Shown: positions 41,466 through 50,932 of the stretch, piece after piece
Position numbering within the stretch: position 1 is the stretch's first letter
How the letters are laid out: every line of letters begins with the position of its first letter
NCBI RefSeq assembly: GCF_000244875.1
Contig: NC_016791.1
Span: forward strand, 1,051,501-1,115,500
Source: Clostridium sp. BNL1100
GTDB taxonomy: Bacteria > Bacillota > Clostridia > Acetivibrionales > DSM-1351
Length of the DNA stretch: 64,000 bases
Reading direction: 5' to 3'
The notes under the pieces: model-generated
What the model was told of the DNA's origin: nothing
The model's input: the letters and a program-made list of their open reading frames with translations, nothing else
Databases searched by the model: none
Translations under genes and position numbers: made by a program

Positions 41466-44400
41466 ATGAAGATAAATAAGAAATTTATCAGGAGATTCGG
41501 TGCTACTATCTTGGCAGGGGTATTGATTACAAGTGGAAATTTACCGTTTAGCGGTTACAAATCAATGGCTGCTTCTCAAGACGCCGTTGAAACTGAGGAG
41601 GTTTTTACTCAGGATAATGACTTGAAATTATTGTACAACACCATGGCGGGGAGTAATTTTTCAGGCGACCCGTACGATATTAACGAATCATTTTACAAGG
41701 CATTACCCCTTGGAAACGGTCGTATTGGTGCAATGGTTTACGGGAACTATCCTGATGAAAGGATAGATTTGAACGAAGCTACCTTTTGGAGCAGCGGTCC
41801 CGGCAACAATAATAGAGCCGGAGCTGCAAACTCTTTGAAAACTGCTCAGGATCAATTGTTTGCCGGCCAATACAAAACGGGTAGCACCACCATTGCTAAT
41901 AGTATGATTGGCGGCGGGGAAGCAAAGTACCAATCAATCGGAGACTTAAAACTCTTATTTGGACACAGTTCGGTATCAAATTACTCCAGACAGCTTGATA
42001 TGAATACCGGAGTTGTTTCAAGTGATTATACATATAACGGAAAACAATATCACCGTGAATCTTTTGTAAGCTATCCTGACCAGATAATGGTAACAAAAAT
42101 TACATGTAGTTCACCGGGTTCAATATCACTTACTGCCGGGTACGAATCTTCACTTACCGGTCAGTATACCGTTTCTACCTCGGGTAATGACACCTTAGTA
42201 ATGAATGGACACGGGGATTCCGACAATGGTATTTCATATGCGGTTTGGTTTTCAACACGTTCAAAAATTATTAATTCAAATGGTTCAGTTTCAGCTAACA
42301 ACAACCAAATATCTGTTTCAAATGCAGATTCGGTGGTTATCCTGACCTCTATCCGAACAAATTTTGTAAATTATAAAACCTGTAATGGAGATGAAAAGGG
42401 AAAAGCCACTACGGATATTACAAACGCTTCGGCAAAATCATATGATACCTTATACAACAACCATGTTGCAGACTATCAGAACTTATTCAAGAGGGTGGAC
42501 GTTGATCTGGGGGGCAGCGGAAGCGAAAATAACAAACCTATGGGACAACGTATATCTGAATTTGGCACAACAAATGACCCGAAGTTGGCAAAAGTGCTTT
42601 TCCAATACGGAAGATATTTAATGATTAGTGCTTCCCGTGATTCTCAGTCCATGAACCTTCAGGGAATCTGGAATAAATTCCGCAACCCTGCATGGGGGTG
42701 TAAAATGACCACTAATATAAACTATGAAATGAATTACTGGCCTGCCTTCACTACAAATCTGGCCGAGTGCTTTGAGCCATTTGTAAAAAAGGCAAAAGAA
42801 CTTCAGGCTCCCGGTAATGAAACTGCCCGTGCTCATTACAACATATCAAACGGATGGGTATTACACCATAACACCGACTTATGGAACAGAACAGCTCCTA
42901 TTGACGGTGAATGGGGCTTATGGCCAACCGGTGCCGGTTGGGTTTCCAACATGCTGTATGATGCATACAACTTTAATCAGGACACAGCATATTTGAACGA
43001 AATCTATCCGGTAATAAAGGGAGCGGCGGATTTTTTACAAACCCTGATGCAGTCAAAAAGCATAAACGGACAAAATTATCAGGTTATCTGTCCTAGTACT
43101 TCACCTGAACTTACACCACCCGGTACCAGCGGAGGACAGGGGGCATACAACAGCTACGGTGTAACGATGGACAACGGAATCAGCCGGGAACTTTTCAAAG
43201 ATGTAATTCAGGCTGCTGGGATACTCAATGTTGATCCTGCATTCCGTTCTACCCTCCAATCAAAGGTTTCACAGATTAAACCTAATACAATAGGCAGTTG
43301 GGGACAATTGCAGGAATGGGCTTATGACTGGGACAGCCAGTCAGAAAGAAACCGTCATATTTCCTTTGCTTATGACCTATTCCCGGGGTTGGAGATAAAC
43401 AAACGGAATACACCTTCTATTGCCAATGCAGTAATTAAATCCTTGAATACACGAGGAGATGCCGGAACGGGTTGGTCAGAAGCTTGGAAATTAAATTGCT
43501 GGGCAAGACTGGAGGACGGAGCTCATGCATACAATCTTGTCAAACTGCTTATTTCACCTGTTAATAAAGACGGACGACTCTATGATAACTTATGGGATGC
43601 ACATCCTCCGTTCCAGATAGACGGTAACTTCGGATTTACCTCAGGAATAGCAGAAATGCTTTTGCAAAGTCATAATAATGAAATTCAACTTTTACCGGCC
43701 TTGCCAAGCCAATGGTCAACCGGACATGCCGATGGTCTTTGTGCTCGTGGAAATTTCACTATTACAAAAATGAATTGGGCAAATGGTGTTTTAACCGGTG
43801 CTACTATTAAGTCAAACTCCGGCAATGTTTGTAATGTCCGTTACGGCAACAAAACCATAAGCTTTCCCACAAAGAAAGGATACACCTATCAGTTGGATGG
43901 TTCTTTACAGTTGGTAGAACCCGGTACAGTTCTGACAAATGTGGCCTTGAATAAGACTGCCATTGCTTCAGGGTCAAATTCCGGTGAAGAGGGCGGAAAA
44001 GCTGTCGATGGTTCAACTACTTCCAAATGGTGTCATGATAACGGCATGAGTGGAGAATGGCTGCAAGTCGATCTTGGCGCAAAGTATGATATCAGTCGCT
44101 GGGTTGTGAAACATGCCGGCGTTGCTGAAGCAATTAGATTCAATACCAGGGATTTCACCCTGCAAAAGAGTGATGACGGAACTACATGGACTGATGTAGA
44201 TGCAGTTTACGGAAACCAGCAGAATATTACCGACAGAAATGTTCCGACCTTTAATACAAGATATGTGCGTCTGTATATCAATACAGCCACTCAGGATAAC
44301 TCCGGGGGTGCCAGAATTACTGAACTAGAACTCTGGGGCAAACCCAGCATTGATATTCCGAAATCTGCGTTTTCACAGATAGAAGCCGAAGAGTTCAGCA

Positions 44401-44945
44401 GCCAATACGGAGTACAAGCTGAAACCTGTAGCGAAGGTGGGCAGGATGTCGCATTTGTTGAAAATGAAGATTTTACTGTTTATAGCAATATTGATTTCGG
44501 ACAAGGTGCCCAAAGCTTTCAGGCTAGGGTATCAAGTGCTACCAGTGGAGGAAACATTGAAATCAGGCTTGACAGTATTGACGGCCCCTTGGTAGGAACT
44601 TGCCCCGTTACGGGAACAGGTGATTGGCAGACTTGGGCTGATGTAACCTGTAATGTCAACGGAGCAAGCGGTAAACATGATTTATACCTGAAATTTACCG
44701 GAGGCAGCGGATACTTGTTTAACCTTAACTGGTTCAAATTCTCTAATGCACCCATTGTAACAGGAAAACCGGGTGATATAAATAACGACGGACAAATAGA
44801 TTCAATAGATTTACTGCTGTTAAAAAAATATCTATTGGGATTAGAGACAATAGAAAATACGGAATTGGCTGATCTGGATGCGAATGGTGAGGTAAATGCA
44901 ATTGATTTCTCACTGCTGAAGAAATATCTGCTTGGGACAATATAG
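41466..44945 (+). CDS. GH95 alpha-L-fucosidase/alpha-L-galactosidase-type enzyme with CBM32, CBM6 and dockerin
   Basis: 1159 residues, the largest enzyme in the series. Signal peptide about 1-35. The GH95 domain at about 55-815 shows ALPLGNGRIGAMVYG, NLQGIWNKFRNPAWG, the CPSTSPE acid and IDGNFGFTSG. A CBM32/F5-8C domain follows (about 821-960, NVALNKTAIASGSNSGEEGG), then CBM6 (about 968-1085) and a dockerin (about 1098-1158). GH95 inverting enzymes remove alpha-L-fucose or alpha-L-galactose. The carbohydrate target may be a xylan or xyloglucan side chain. It has two different binding modules where its neighbours have one. Confidence 0.92.
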   Translation: MKINKKFIRRFGATILAGVLITSGNLPFSGYKSMAASQDAVETEEVFTQDNDLKLLYNTMAGSNFSGDPYDINESFYKALPLGNGRIGAMVYGNYPDERIDLNEATFWSSGPGNNNRAGAANSLKTAQDQLFAGQYKTGSTTIANSMIGGGEAKYQSIGDLKLLFGHSSVSNYSRQLDMNTGVVSSDYTYNGKQYHRESFVSYPDQIMVTKITCSSPGSISLTAGYESSLTGQYTVSTSGNDTLVMNGHGDSDNGISYAVWFSTRSKIINSNGSVSANNNQISVSNADSVVILTSIRTNFVNYKTCNGDEKGKATTDITNASAKSYDTLYNNHVADYQNLFKRVDVDLGGSGSENNKPMGQRISEFGTTNDPKLAKVLFQYGRYLMISASRDSQSMNLQGIWNKFRNPAWGCKMTTNINYEMNYWPAFTTNLAECFEPFVKKAKELQAPGNETARAHYNISNGWVLHHNTDLWNRTAPIDGEWGLWPTGAGWVSNMLYDAYNFNQDTAYLNEIYPVIKGAADFLQTLMQSKSINGQNYQVICPSTSPELTPPGTSGGQGAYNSYGVTMDNGISRELFKDVIQAAGILNVDPAFRSTLQSKVSQIKPNTIGSWGQLQEWAYDWDSQSERNRHISFAYDLFPGLEINKRNTPSIANAVIKSLNTRGDAGTGWSEAWKLNCWARLEDGAHAYNLVKLLISPVNKDGRLYDNLWDAHPPFQIDGNFGFTSGIAEMLLQSHNNEIQLLPALPSQWSTGHADGLCARGNFTITKMNWANGVLTGATIKSNSGNVCNVRYGNKTISFPTKKGYTYQLDGSLQLVEPGTVLTNVALNKTAIASGSNSGEEGGKAVDGSTTSKWCHDNGMSGEWLQVDLGAKYDISRWVVKHAGVAEAIRFNTRDFTLQKSDDGTTWTDVDAVYGNQQNITDRNVPTFNTRYVRLYINTATQDNSGGARITELELWGKPSIDIPKSAFSQIEAEEFSSQYGVQAETCSEGGQDVAFVENEDFTVYSNIDFGQGAQSFQARVSSATSGGNIEIRLDSIDGPLVGTCPVTGTGDWQTWADVTCNVNGASGKHDLYLKFTGGSGYLFNLNWFKFSNAPIVTGKPGDINNDGQIDSIDLLLLKKYLLGLETIENTELADLDANGEVNAIDFSLLKKYLLGTI

Positions 44946-45003
44946 CCATTTTAGCCAAGAATCAAATGGGTTAACTGTTAAAATTTATAAGGAGGATAAA
45001 AGT

Positions 45004-46902
45004 ATGAAACCATATTTTAAAAAAATATTAAGTGTACTTTTGATTTGTTTAATTGTTTTTTCGCTTGTATTCACAGTACAGATAACAGAGGTTTTAGCAG
45101 CAAGTGATGTAACTGTTAATCTGTCAGCGGAAAAGCAGGAAATGCGTGGCTTTGGTGGAATGGTTCACACTGGTTGGCAGTCGGATTTAACTGCCGCTCA
45201 AAGAGAAACAGCTTTTGGTAATGGAGATGGGCAGCTGGGTTTTACTATTTTAAGAATCCATGTTGACGAAAACAGTAGTAACTGGTCAAGAGAAGTAGCA
45301 ACTGCTAAAAGTGCTATAGCACACGGCGGTATTGTTTTTGCCTCCCCTTGGAATCCTCCGACAGCAATGCAGGAAAAATTCACTCGTAATGGCACTGCTA
45401 ATCAGACACGTTTGAAATACGACCAATATGATGAATATGCACAGCACCTGAATAATTTTGTAAAATATATGAAAGACAACGGAGCACCACTTTATGCCAT
45501 ATCTGTTCAGAACGAGCCTGATTACGCACATACATGGACATGGTGGACACCGCAGGAAATGCTTAATTTCATGAAAAACAATGCAGGCTCAATTACCGGT
45601 GCAAAGGTAATAGCTCCTGAATCCTTCCAATACTTAAAGAACATGTCAGACCCAATATTGAACGATTCTACAGCTCTTGCAAATATGGATATTCTAGGTG
45701 CGCATTTCTATGGTACAAGTGTCAGCAACATGCCGTATCCCCTTTTCCAACAAAAAGGAGCGGGAAAAGAGCTTTGGATGACAGAAGTATATGTTCCAAA
45801 CAGTGACGCCGACTCGGCAGACCGCTTTCCTGAAGCGTTGGATGTTGCGTATAACATGCACAATGGTATAGTTGAAGGTAATTTCCAGGCATATGTATGG
45901 TGGTACATACGCAGGTCATATGGCCCTATGAAAGAGGACGGGACCATGAGTAAACGTGGTGCCATGATGGCTCAGTACTCCAAATTTGTTCGTCCGGGAT
46001 ACGTAAGAGTTGATGCAACAAAGAACCCGGATACAAACGTATTTATATCCGCTTATAAAGGCGATGGCAAGGCCGTAATTGTTGCCATTAACAAAGGAAC
46101 TTCCGCAGTAAGCCAGAAGATTAATTTGCAGGGAGCGTCAGCAGTATCTAAAGTATCTTCCTGGGTAACCGACGGCAGTAAAAATGTTGCAGCATCAACT
46201 TCATACACCGGAGCATCTTTTACAGCTCAACTTCCGGCTCAGAGTGTTACAACCTTTGTAGCAGACCTTGGAACCATAACTCCTGTAGAAAAAGATGCTT
46301 TTTCGCAATTGGAAGGAGAAGCTTATGATGACCAGTCCGGAACTCAGAACGGAAGCTGCAACGAAGGAGGGGAATGCCTCGGATATATAGAAAACGGTGA
46401 TTATGCAGTTTATAAGAATGTTAATTTCGGAGAAGGTGCACAAAGCTTTAAGGCAAGAGTATCAAGTGCCACCAGCGGAGGAAACATTGAAATCAGGCTT
46501 GACAGCCCTACCGGTACTTTAGTAGGTACCTGTCCGGTTATCGGAACAGGAGCCTGGCAGAATTGGGCTGATGTAATCTGTAATGTCAGCGGAGTAACGG
46601 GGAAACATGACTTATACCTGAAATTTACCGGGGACAGCGGATATTTGTTCAACATCAACTGGTTCAAGTTCAGTAATGCACCGATTGTAACTGAAAAACC
46701 GGGTGACATAAATAATGACGGGCAAATAGATGCGTTAGATTTACTGTTGTTGAAAAAATATATTTTGGGATTAGAGACAATAGAAAATACAAACTTGGCT
46801 GATTTGGATGCAAACGGTGAGGTGAACGCAATTGATTTCTCACTACTCAAGCAATATCTGTTGGGACTAATAACTGTTTTACCTACACAGGGAGCAGTAT
46901 AA
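45004..46902 (+). CDS. GH30 xylanase-type enzyme with CBM6 and dockerin
   Basis: 632 residues. ATG at 45004 follows AAGGAGG; an upstream in-frame start at 44932 would overlap the GH95 gene and lacks a ribosome site. Signal peptide about 1-32. The GH30 barrel plus side beta domain spans about 35-425, with acid/base Glu171 (SVQNEPDY) and nucleophile Glu261 (WMTEVYVP). CBM6 at about 437-555, dockerin at about 565-630. The form resembles GH30 subfamily 8 glucuronoxylanases, which cut near methylglucuronic acid branches; the subfamily was not checked by alignment. Confidence 0.9.
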   Translation: MKPYFKKILSVLLICLIVFSLVFTVQITEVLAASDVTVNLSAEKQEMRGFGGMVHTGWQSDLTAAQRETAFGNGDGQLGFTILRIHVDENSSNWSREVATAKSAIAHGGIVFASPWNPPTAMQEKFTRNGTANQTRLKYDQYDEYAQHLNNFVKYMKDNGAPLYAISVQNEPDYAHTWTWWTPQEMLNFMKNNAGSITGAKVIAPESFQYLKNMSDPILNDSTALANMDILGAHFYGTSVSNMPYPLFQQKGAGKELWMTEVYVPNSDADSADRFPEALDVAYNMHNGIVEGNFQAYVWWYIRRSYGPMKEDGTMSKRGAMMAQYSKFVRPGYVRVDATKNPDTNVFISAYKGDGKAVIVAINKGTSAVSQKINLQGASAVSKVSSWVTDGSKNVAASTSYTGASFTAQLPAQSVTTFVADLGTITPVEKDAFSQLEGEAYDDQSGTQNGSCNEGGECLGYIENGDYAVYKNVNFGEGAQSFKARVSSATSGGNIEIRLDSPTGTLVGTCPVIGTGAWQNWADVICNVSGVTGKHDLYLKFTGDSGYLFNINWFKFSNAPIVTEKPGDINNDGQIDALDLLLLKKYILGLETIENTNLADLDANGEVNAIDFSLLKQYLLGLITVLPTQGAV

Positions 46903-46943
46903 CCACTAAAACTAACCAAAATAATAAGAAAGGAAGAAAAGAG

Positions 46944-48416
46944 ATGATAAAAAAGTTAACTATTACTATCACATTGTGCATGATAATGATTTTAAGCTCT
47001 ACTATGCCTTTGTTTGCAGGTCAAAACAGAACTATTACAGCTGATCCACCGTCAGGTTACCGTGATTACAGGGCTAATATACCACACGGAAGCTATAGTG
47101 CAGTCACATACTACTCAAATTCAGAAAAAAAGAACCGCACTATGGGAGTTTATCTGCCACCGAACTATTCTCAAAGTAAATCATACAACACAATTTACTT
47201 TTTGCATGGAGGCGGTGGTACATATAAGGAAGGTTATGACTATTGCAGACCTGACATTATGATGGACAATCTATTAGCTGATGGGAAAATAGACCCTGTG
47301 ATTGTTGTAATGCCGGATTATAATAGCCCTGCACTTGCAAATGGTTTTGAACAGGAAATGATAAATTCAATTATTCCTTATATGGAAAGTAAATATTCAG
47401 TAGTAAAGAACAAGGATGGCAGAGCACTTTGTGGCTATTCAATGGGAGGCATACATACTGTTGACATTGGTTCAAAGCATTATGACACATTCTCTTACCT
47501 TGGTTGTTTTTCAGGTGCTACAGATACAACATCAGACGGACCCCAGTTCTCAGCCATATATAACAAACCTACTGCTACAAATGAACAGATTAAAACATTG
47601 ATGCTTAGTTGCGGTATAGAAGACTTCTATGGCATTTATGCAAAAACTGTTGCGGTTCATAATGGATTGACTCAGAGGGGAATAAACCATCTTTATCATT
47701 ATTGCAGTGGCAACCATGATGCTACTTTCTGGTCAAAAACCCTCTACCATTTTTCAATCAACATCTTCGGAAGAATAGATGGAAATAGTAACGCAACCCC
47801 AGTCGAAAGAGATGCTTTTACAAAATTGGAAGCTGAGAGTTACAACGACCAATCAGGAGTCCAAACTGAAACCTGCAATGAAGGCGGAAGTGCTATTGGT
47901 TATATCGAAAACGGGGATTATGCTGTTTATAGCAATGTCAATTTTGGTACCGGTGCAACAAGCTTTAAAGCAAGAGTATCAAGTGCCACCAGCGGAGGCA
48001 AGATTGAAATAAGACTTGACAGTCCAACCGGAACCTTGGTTGGGACATGCCCTGTTGCAGGAACCGGTGATTGGCAGACCTTTAGTGATGTAGAGTGTAA
48101 TATAAGCGGGGTAAGTGGAAAACATGACTTATATCTTAAATTTACTGGAGAAAGCGGATACTTATTCAACCTTAACTGGTTCACATTTACTAAAGAGAAT
48201 AATACAGTGAAAATAGGTGATTTAAATGGGGACGGGCAGATAGATGCAATTGATTTTCAAATAATGAAAAAGCACCTGTTGGGCCTGGGTACAATTGAAA
48301 ACACAAAAGTTGCTGATTTGGATGCCAACAGCACAGTGGATGCACTGGATCTTTTACTGCTAAAACAGTACTTACTGGGTACTATAACTGTTTTCCCCGG
48401 ACAAGGTGCAGTATAA
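46944..48416 (+). CDS. CE1 esterase with CBM6 and dockerin (second)
   Basis: 490 residues. Signal peptide about 1-24. The CE1 domain at about 30-280 has nucleophile Ser166 in GYSMGG and a C-terminal His segment CSGNHDATFW. CBM6 at about 288-408, dockerin at about 418-484. It shares the N-terminal DPPSGYRDYRANIPHG block with the CE1 enzyme at 23969 ([15 protein letters not shown]) but differs through the lid region, so the two probably prefer different esters (ferulate or acetate). Last of the thirteen hemicellulase genes. Confidence 0.9.
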   Translation: MIKKLTITITLCMIMILSSTMPLFAGQNRTITADPPSGYRDYRANIPHGSYSAVTYYSNSEKKNRTMGVYLPPNYSQSKSYNTIYFLHGGGGTYKEGYDYCRPDIMMDNLLADGKIDPVIVVMPDYNSPALANGFEQEMINSIIPYMESKYSVVKNKDGRALCGYSMGGIHTVDIGSKHYDTFSYLGCFSGATDTTSDGPQFSAIYNKPTATNEQIKTLMLSCGIEDFYGIYAKTVAVHNGLTQRGINHLYHYCSGNHDATFWSKTLYHFSINIFGRIDGNSNATPVERDAFTKLEAESYNDQSGVQTETCNEGGSAIGYIENGDYAVYSNVNFGTGATSFKARVSSATSGGKIEIRLDSPTGTLVGTCPVAGTGDWQTFSDVECNISGVSGKHDLYLKFTGESGYLFNLNWFTFTKENNTVKIGDLNGDGQIDAIDFQIMKKHLLGLGTIENTKVADLDANSTVDALDLLLLKQYLLGTITVFPGQGAV

Positions 48417-48450
48417 TGCAATAGTTATCTACCGGGATAGCTAAAGTAAT

Positions 48451-48499
48451 ATTCCAGTCAGGTAAATTAGCTTAACAAAGACCGTTACCTGATTGGAAT
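48451..48499 (+). terminator. Long intercistronic stem-loop at the end of the hemicellulase series
   Basis: ATTCCAGTCAGGTAA pairs with TTACCTGATTGGAAT (one mismatch) across a 19-base loop. No T-run follows, so it is more likely a 3'-end stabiliser or processing site than a factor-independent terminator. Confidence 0.55.
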
Positions 48500-48537
48500 C
48501 CACTAATAAAGTACATTTAAATAGGTGGTGGTAGAGT

Positions 48538-49428
48538 GTGAAAAAACATGTTATTCCTGCGGCGCTTGCTATAGTTGTTCTGATAGTAATTTTAACAGCC
48601 TCCTGCTCGGACCGCCGTAAAAGTTTGGAGCTTTTGTCAGGTGATGCAATTCCCTCAAATGCTAAACTATTCAGTGTTTCCGGTGAATCATATAAAATAA
48701 GCGATGTAAAAAATAAATATAAAGTAGTGTTTTACCTTGACAGTACAAATGAAGATTGTATGAAAAGGCTGGCCTGCATTTCAAAAACAATTAGTCTTCT
48801 CAGCTGCAAAGATATCAGGTATTTATTAGTTTGGGAAGACATGATACCTGTAGAGGATATACAAAAAGCAGGAATTGATGAAAGTTATAATTATTCTCTA
48901 AAACAAAAGGTAAGTCTCAGTGAATCAAAGCCAAATGCTTTTCTTGTGGATGAAAACAACAAAATTGTAACGGTAACGGGTTACAGCTACATATCTTTAA
49001 TAAACGAATTGATTAATTTGAGCGGGAAAACAGATTTAAGTGTTAAGGCAGGAGAAATGATTGTAAATAATGTATCCAAGTCAGGTAATTTCCCCGGTAA
49101 TCACAACGGAAAGACCCTTCTTATGTTTATGTCATCAGGCTGCAAGATATGTAGAGTCAGTGAAGATATTGTGAGTAAAAATATTGATTCCATGGGTAAA
49201 AAAATAAATGTAATAACTGTACGTCCGGATTTTGATACAAGACATTCTTATGATAAGAATTTTGAAATTGACCCCCAACAGATATATTTTAATATATTCA
49301 GCCATAAACAGGGTATCCAAGCTTCAAACCGAAAATACCCAATGTTTTTAATAATAAATAAAGACTTTTCTGTTGAAAAGCTATTTACAGATGCCAATGA
49401 GGCAGTTAAATACATATTGGGGTTATAA
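48538..49428 (+). CDS. Thioredoxin-fold lipoprotein
   Basis: 296 residues. The GTG start follows AGGTGGTGG. The signal VIPAALAIVVLIVILTASCSD has a lipobox with Cys near residue 23, so it is probably anchored to the outer face of the membrane. Two thioredoxin-like halves can be suggested: the first has KVVFYLDSTNEDCMKRLAC and no CxxC, the second has LLMFMSSGCKICRVSE with a CKIC redox site. Role unknown; extracytoplasmic thiol exchange is likely. The stop lies 22 bases before the CcdA/DsbD-like gene, so the two probably work together. Confidence 0.75.
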   Translation: MKKHVIPAALAIVVLIVILTASCSDRRKSLELLSGDAIPSNAKLFSVSGESYKISDVKNKYKVVFYLDSTNEDCMKRLACISKTISLLSCKDIRYLLVWEDMIPVEDIQKAGIDESYNYSLKQKVSLSESKPNAFLVDENNKIVTVTGYSYISLINELINLSGKTDLSVKAGEMIVNNVSKSGNFPGNHNGKTLLMFMSSGCKICRVSEDIVSKNIDSMGKKINVITVRPDFDTRHSYDKNFEIDPQQIYFNIFSHKQGIQASNRKYPMFLIINKDFSVEKLFTDANEAVKYILGL

Positions 49429-49450
49429 ACTGGCAGATGGGGAGTATACA

Positions 49451-50587
49451 ATGAGAAAGTTTACGCTTTTCCTTTTAGTATTGTTATTATTGGCACATGG
49501 AAGTGTTTTCAGGTCTTGGGCTGAAAGTGAAAATAAAGTCATGTCAGTATACTTTTACAGCCCTACATGTGCCTCCTGCAGTAGTATGTCGGACTTCCTT
49601 GAAAATTTTAGTGAAAGCCATAAAAACCTTGATTTAAGGAAGTATGATATATCTGATTTGAGAAACAAAAGTCTGCTGGACAAGTATAGTGAAGTATACA
49701 ATGTTTCCCCGGAAGATGAGGGGATTGTTCCGGTTGTATTCATCAGGGACAAATATTACACAGATGAAGAGTTCATTAAAACTAATCTTGAAAAAGTGTT
49801 AAATACCCCCGGGGCCAAAACACTAGAGATTAATAAGCTGGTAGAAACCCATGAAAAAGATATTAGGAGGTTTAAAGGCTTTACGACTCCAAGCGTATTC
49901 CTGGCAGGTGTTATTAATGGTTTAAATCCCTGTTCCTTGTCCATGCTGCTGTTTTTTTTGTCCCTACTAACTGTAAAAAAAGAAAAAATACTGAAAATAG
50001 GAATGTCTTTTATTTCGGGCAAGTTTCTTGCATATGTACTGCTGGGAACAATTCTGTTCCGGTTTTTGTCAATGTTTGATTTCAGGCTATTTAATACATT
50101 TTTTAAGATAATTTTCGCAGTTGTGCTTCTAGTCCTGATTGTTATGTGCATACAGGATTATTTTGCAGCCAAAGCTGAAAGATATGATAAAATACGTCTG
50201 CAACTTCCCGAAGTACTTAGAAGGTTCAACCATGGGGTAATAAAAAAAGTATCGGGATTTGCAAATCTGAAAATAATATTGTTATTTGGCTTCCTGCTTG
50301 GAATGATTATATCCTTGGGGGAGTTTCTGTGTACAGGGCAAATCTATCTTGCTACTATTATTACAATTTTTCAGACAAATTCCCAGTTAAGCCTTCATGC
50401 ATTGACTTCCCTCCTTGTATATAATTCGGGAGTCATTTTGCCTCTTGTCATATTATTATTTCTGGTGTACAAGGGCAAAGAAATTTTTGAGGTGTCAGAG
50501 GCAATAAGGGAACGACTTCATATTATTAAGATGATAAATGCACTAATTTTAGCTTTATTCGTTATAATAATTCTTTTGTTCTTTTAA
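49451..50587 (+). CDS. CcdA/DsbD-like membrane protein with N-terminal thioredoxin-like domain
   Basis: 378 residues. ATG at 49451 follows GGGGAG; a longer in-frame start at 49373 overlaps the upstream gene. Signal peptide or first helix about 1-25. An extracytoplasmic thioredoxin-like domain (about 30-125) contains the CxxC motif FYSPTCASCSSM. A hydrophobic domain of about six helices follows, with INGLNPCSLSM and a second Cys in LGEFLCTGQIY, the paired membrane cysteines expected of DsbD/CcdA electron carriers. It probably passes electrons from cytoplasmic thioredoxin to the outer surface. Confidence 0.8.
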   Translation: MRKFTLFLLVLLLLAHGSVFRSWAESENKVMSVYFYSPTCASCSSMSDFLENFSESHKNLDLRKYDISDLRNKSLLDKYSEVYNVSPEDEGIVPVVFIRDKYYTDEEFIKTNLEKVLNTPGAKTLEINKLVETHEKDIRRFKGFTTPSVFLAGVINGLNPCSLSMLLFFLSLLTVKKEKILKIGMSFISGKFLAYVLLGTILFRFLSMFDFRLFNTFFKIIFAVVLLVLIVMCIQDYFAAKAERYDKIRLQLPEVLRRFNHGVIKKVSGFANLKIILLFGFLLGMIISLGEFLCTGQIYLATIITIFQTNSQLSLHALTSLLVYNSGVILPLVILLFLVYKGKEIFEVSEAIRERLHIIKMINALILALFVIIILLFF

Positions 50588-50612
50588 GCCTTAATTGGAG
50601 GTGTAAAACCAC

Positions 50613-50918
50613 ATGCATCCTAAAAAAATAATGTTTATAGATGAAAAAGACAGCATCAAATATGAATTTAATTTAAATTCACTGCCTTTAAATGACATTA
50701 AAATCATTGAAAAAAGTGTAGAATTATTTAATGATCGTGAGCCATGTATTATTCACAAATCATTTGTAATAAAAAAGCTCATGCTTGAAATAAATGAATA
50801 TTTCGACGAAGTGCTCCCCTTAGGAAAGGGACAAATTGTATTAGAGGAGATACCAAAAAGCATTAGAGGGCTTTTGAACATAAGTTATGATATTGTAAAA
50901 ATTCAACTTAATTCGTAA
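50613..50918 (+). CDS. Unrecognised 101-residue soluble protein
   Basis: I do not recognise this family. It has no signal peptide or membrane segment, is mixed charged, and has a single Cys (REPCIIH). GGAGGT lies upstream of the ATG. It begins 25 bases after the CcdA/DsbD-like gene and ends 14 bases before the PL10 gene, so it is almost certainly in the same transcript. The good ribosome site and tight spacing support a real gene. Confidence 0.65.
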   Translation: MHPKKIMFIDEKDSIKYEFNLNSLPLNDIKIIEKSVELFNDREPCIIHKSFVIKKLMLEINEYFDEVLPLGKGQIVLEEIPKSIRGLLNISYDIVKIQLNS

Positions 50919-50932
50919 GGAGGTATTGGAAA

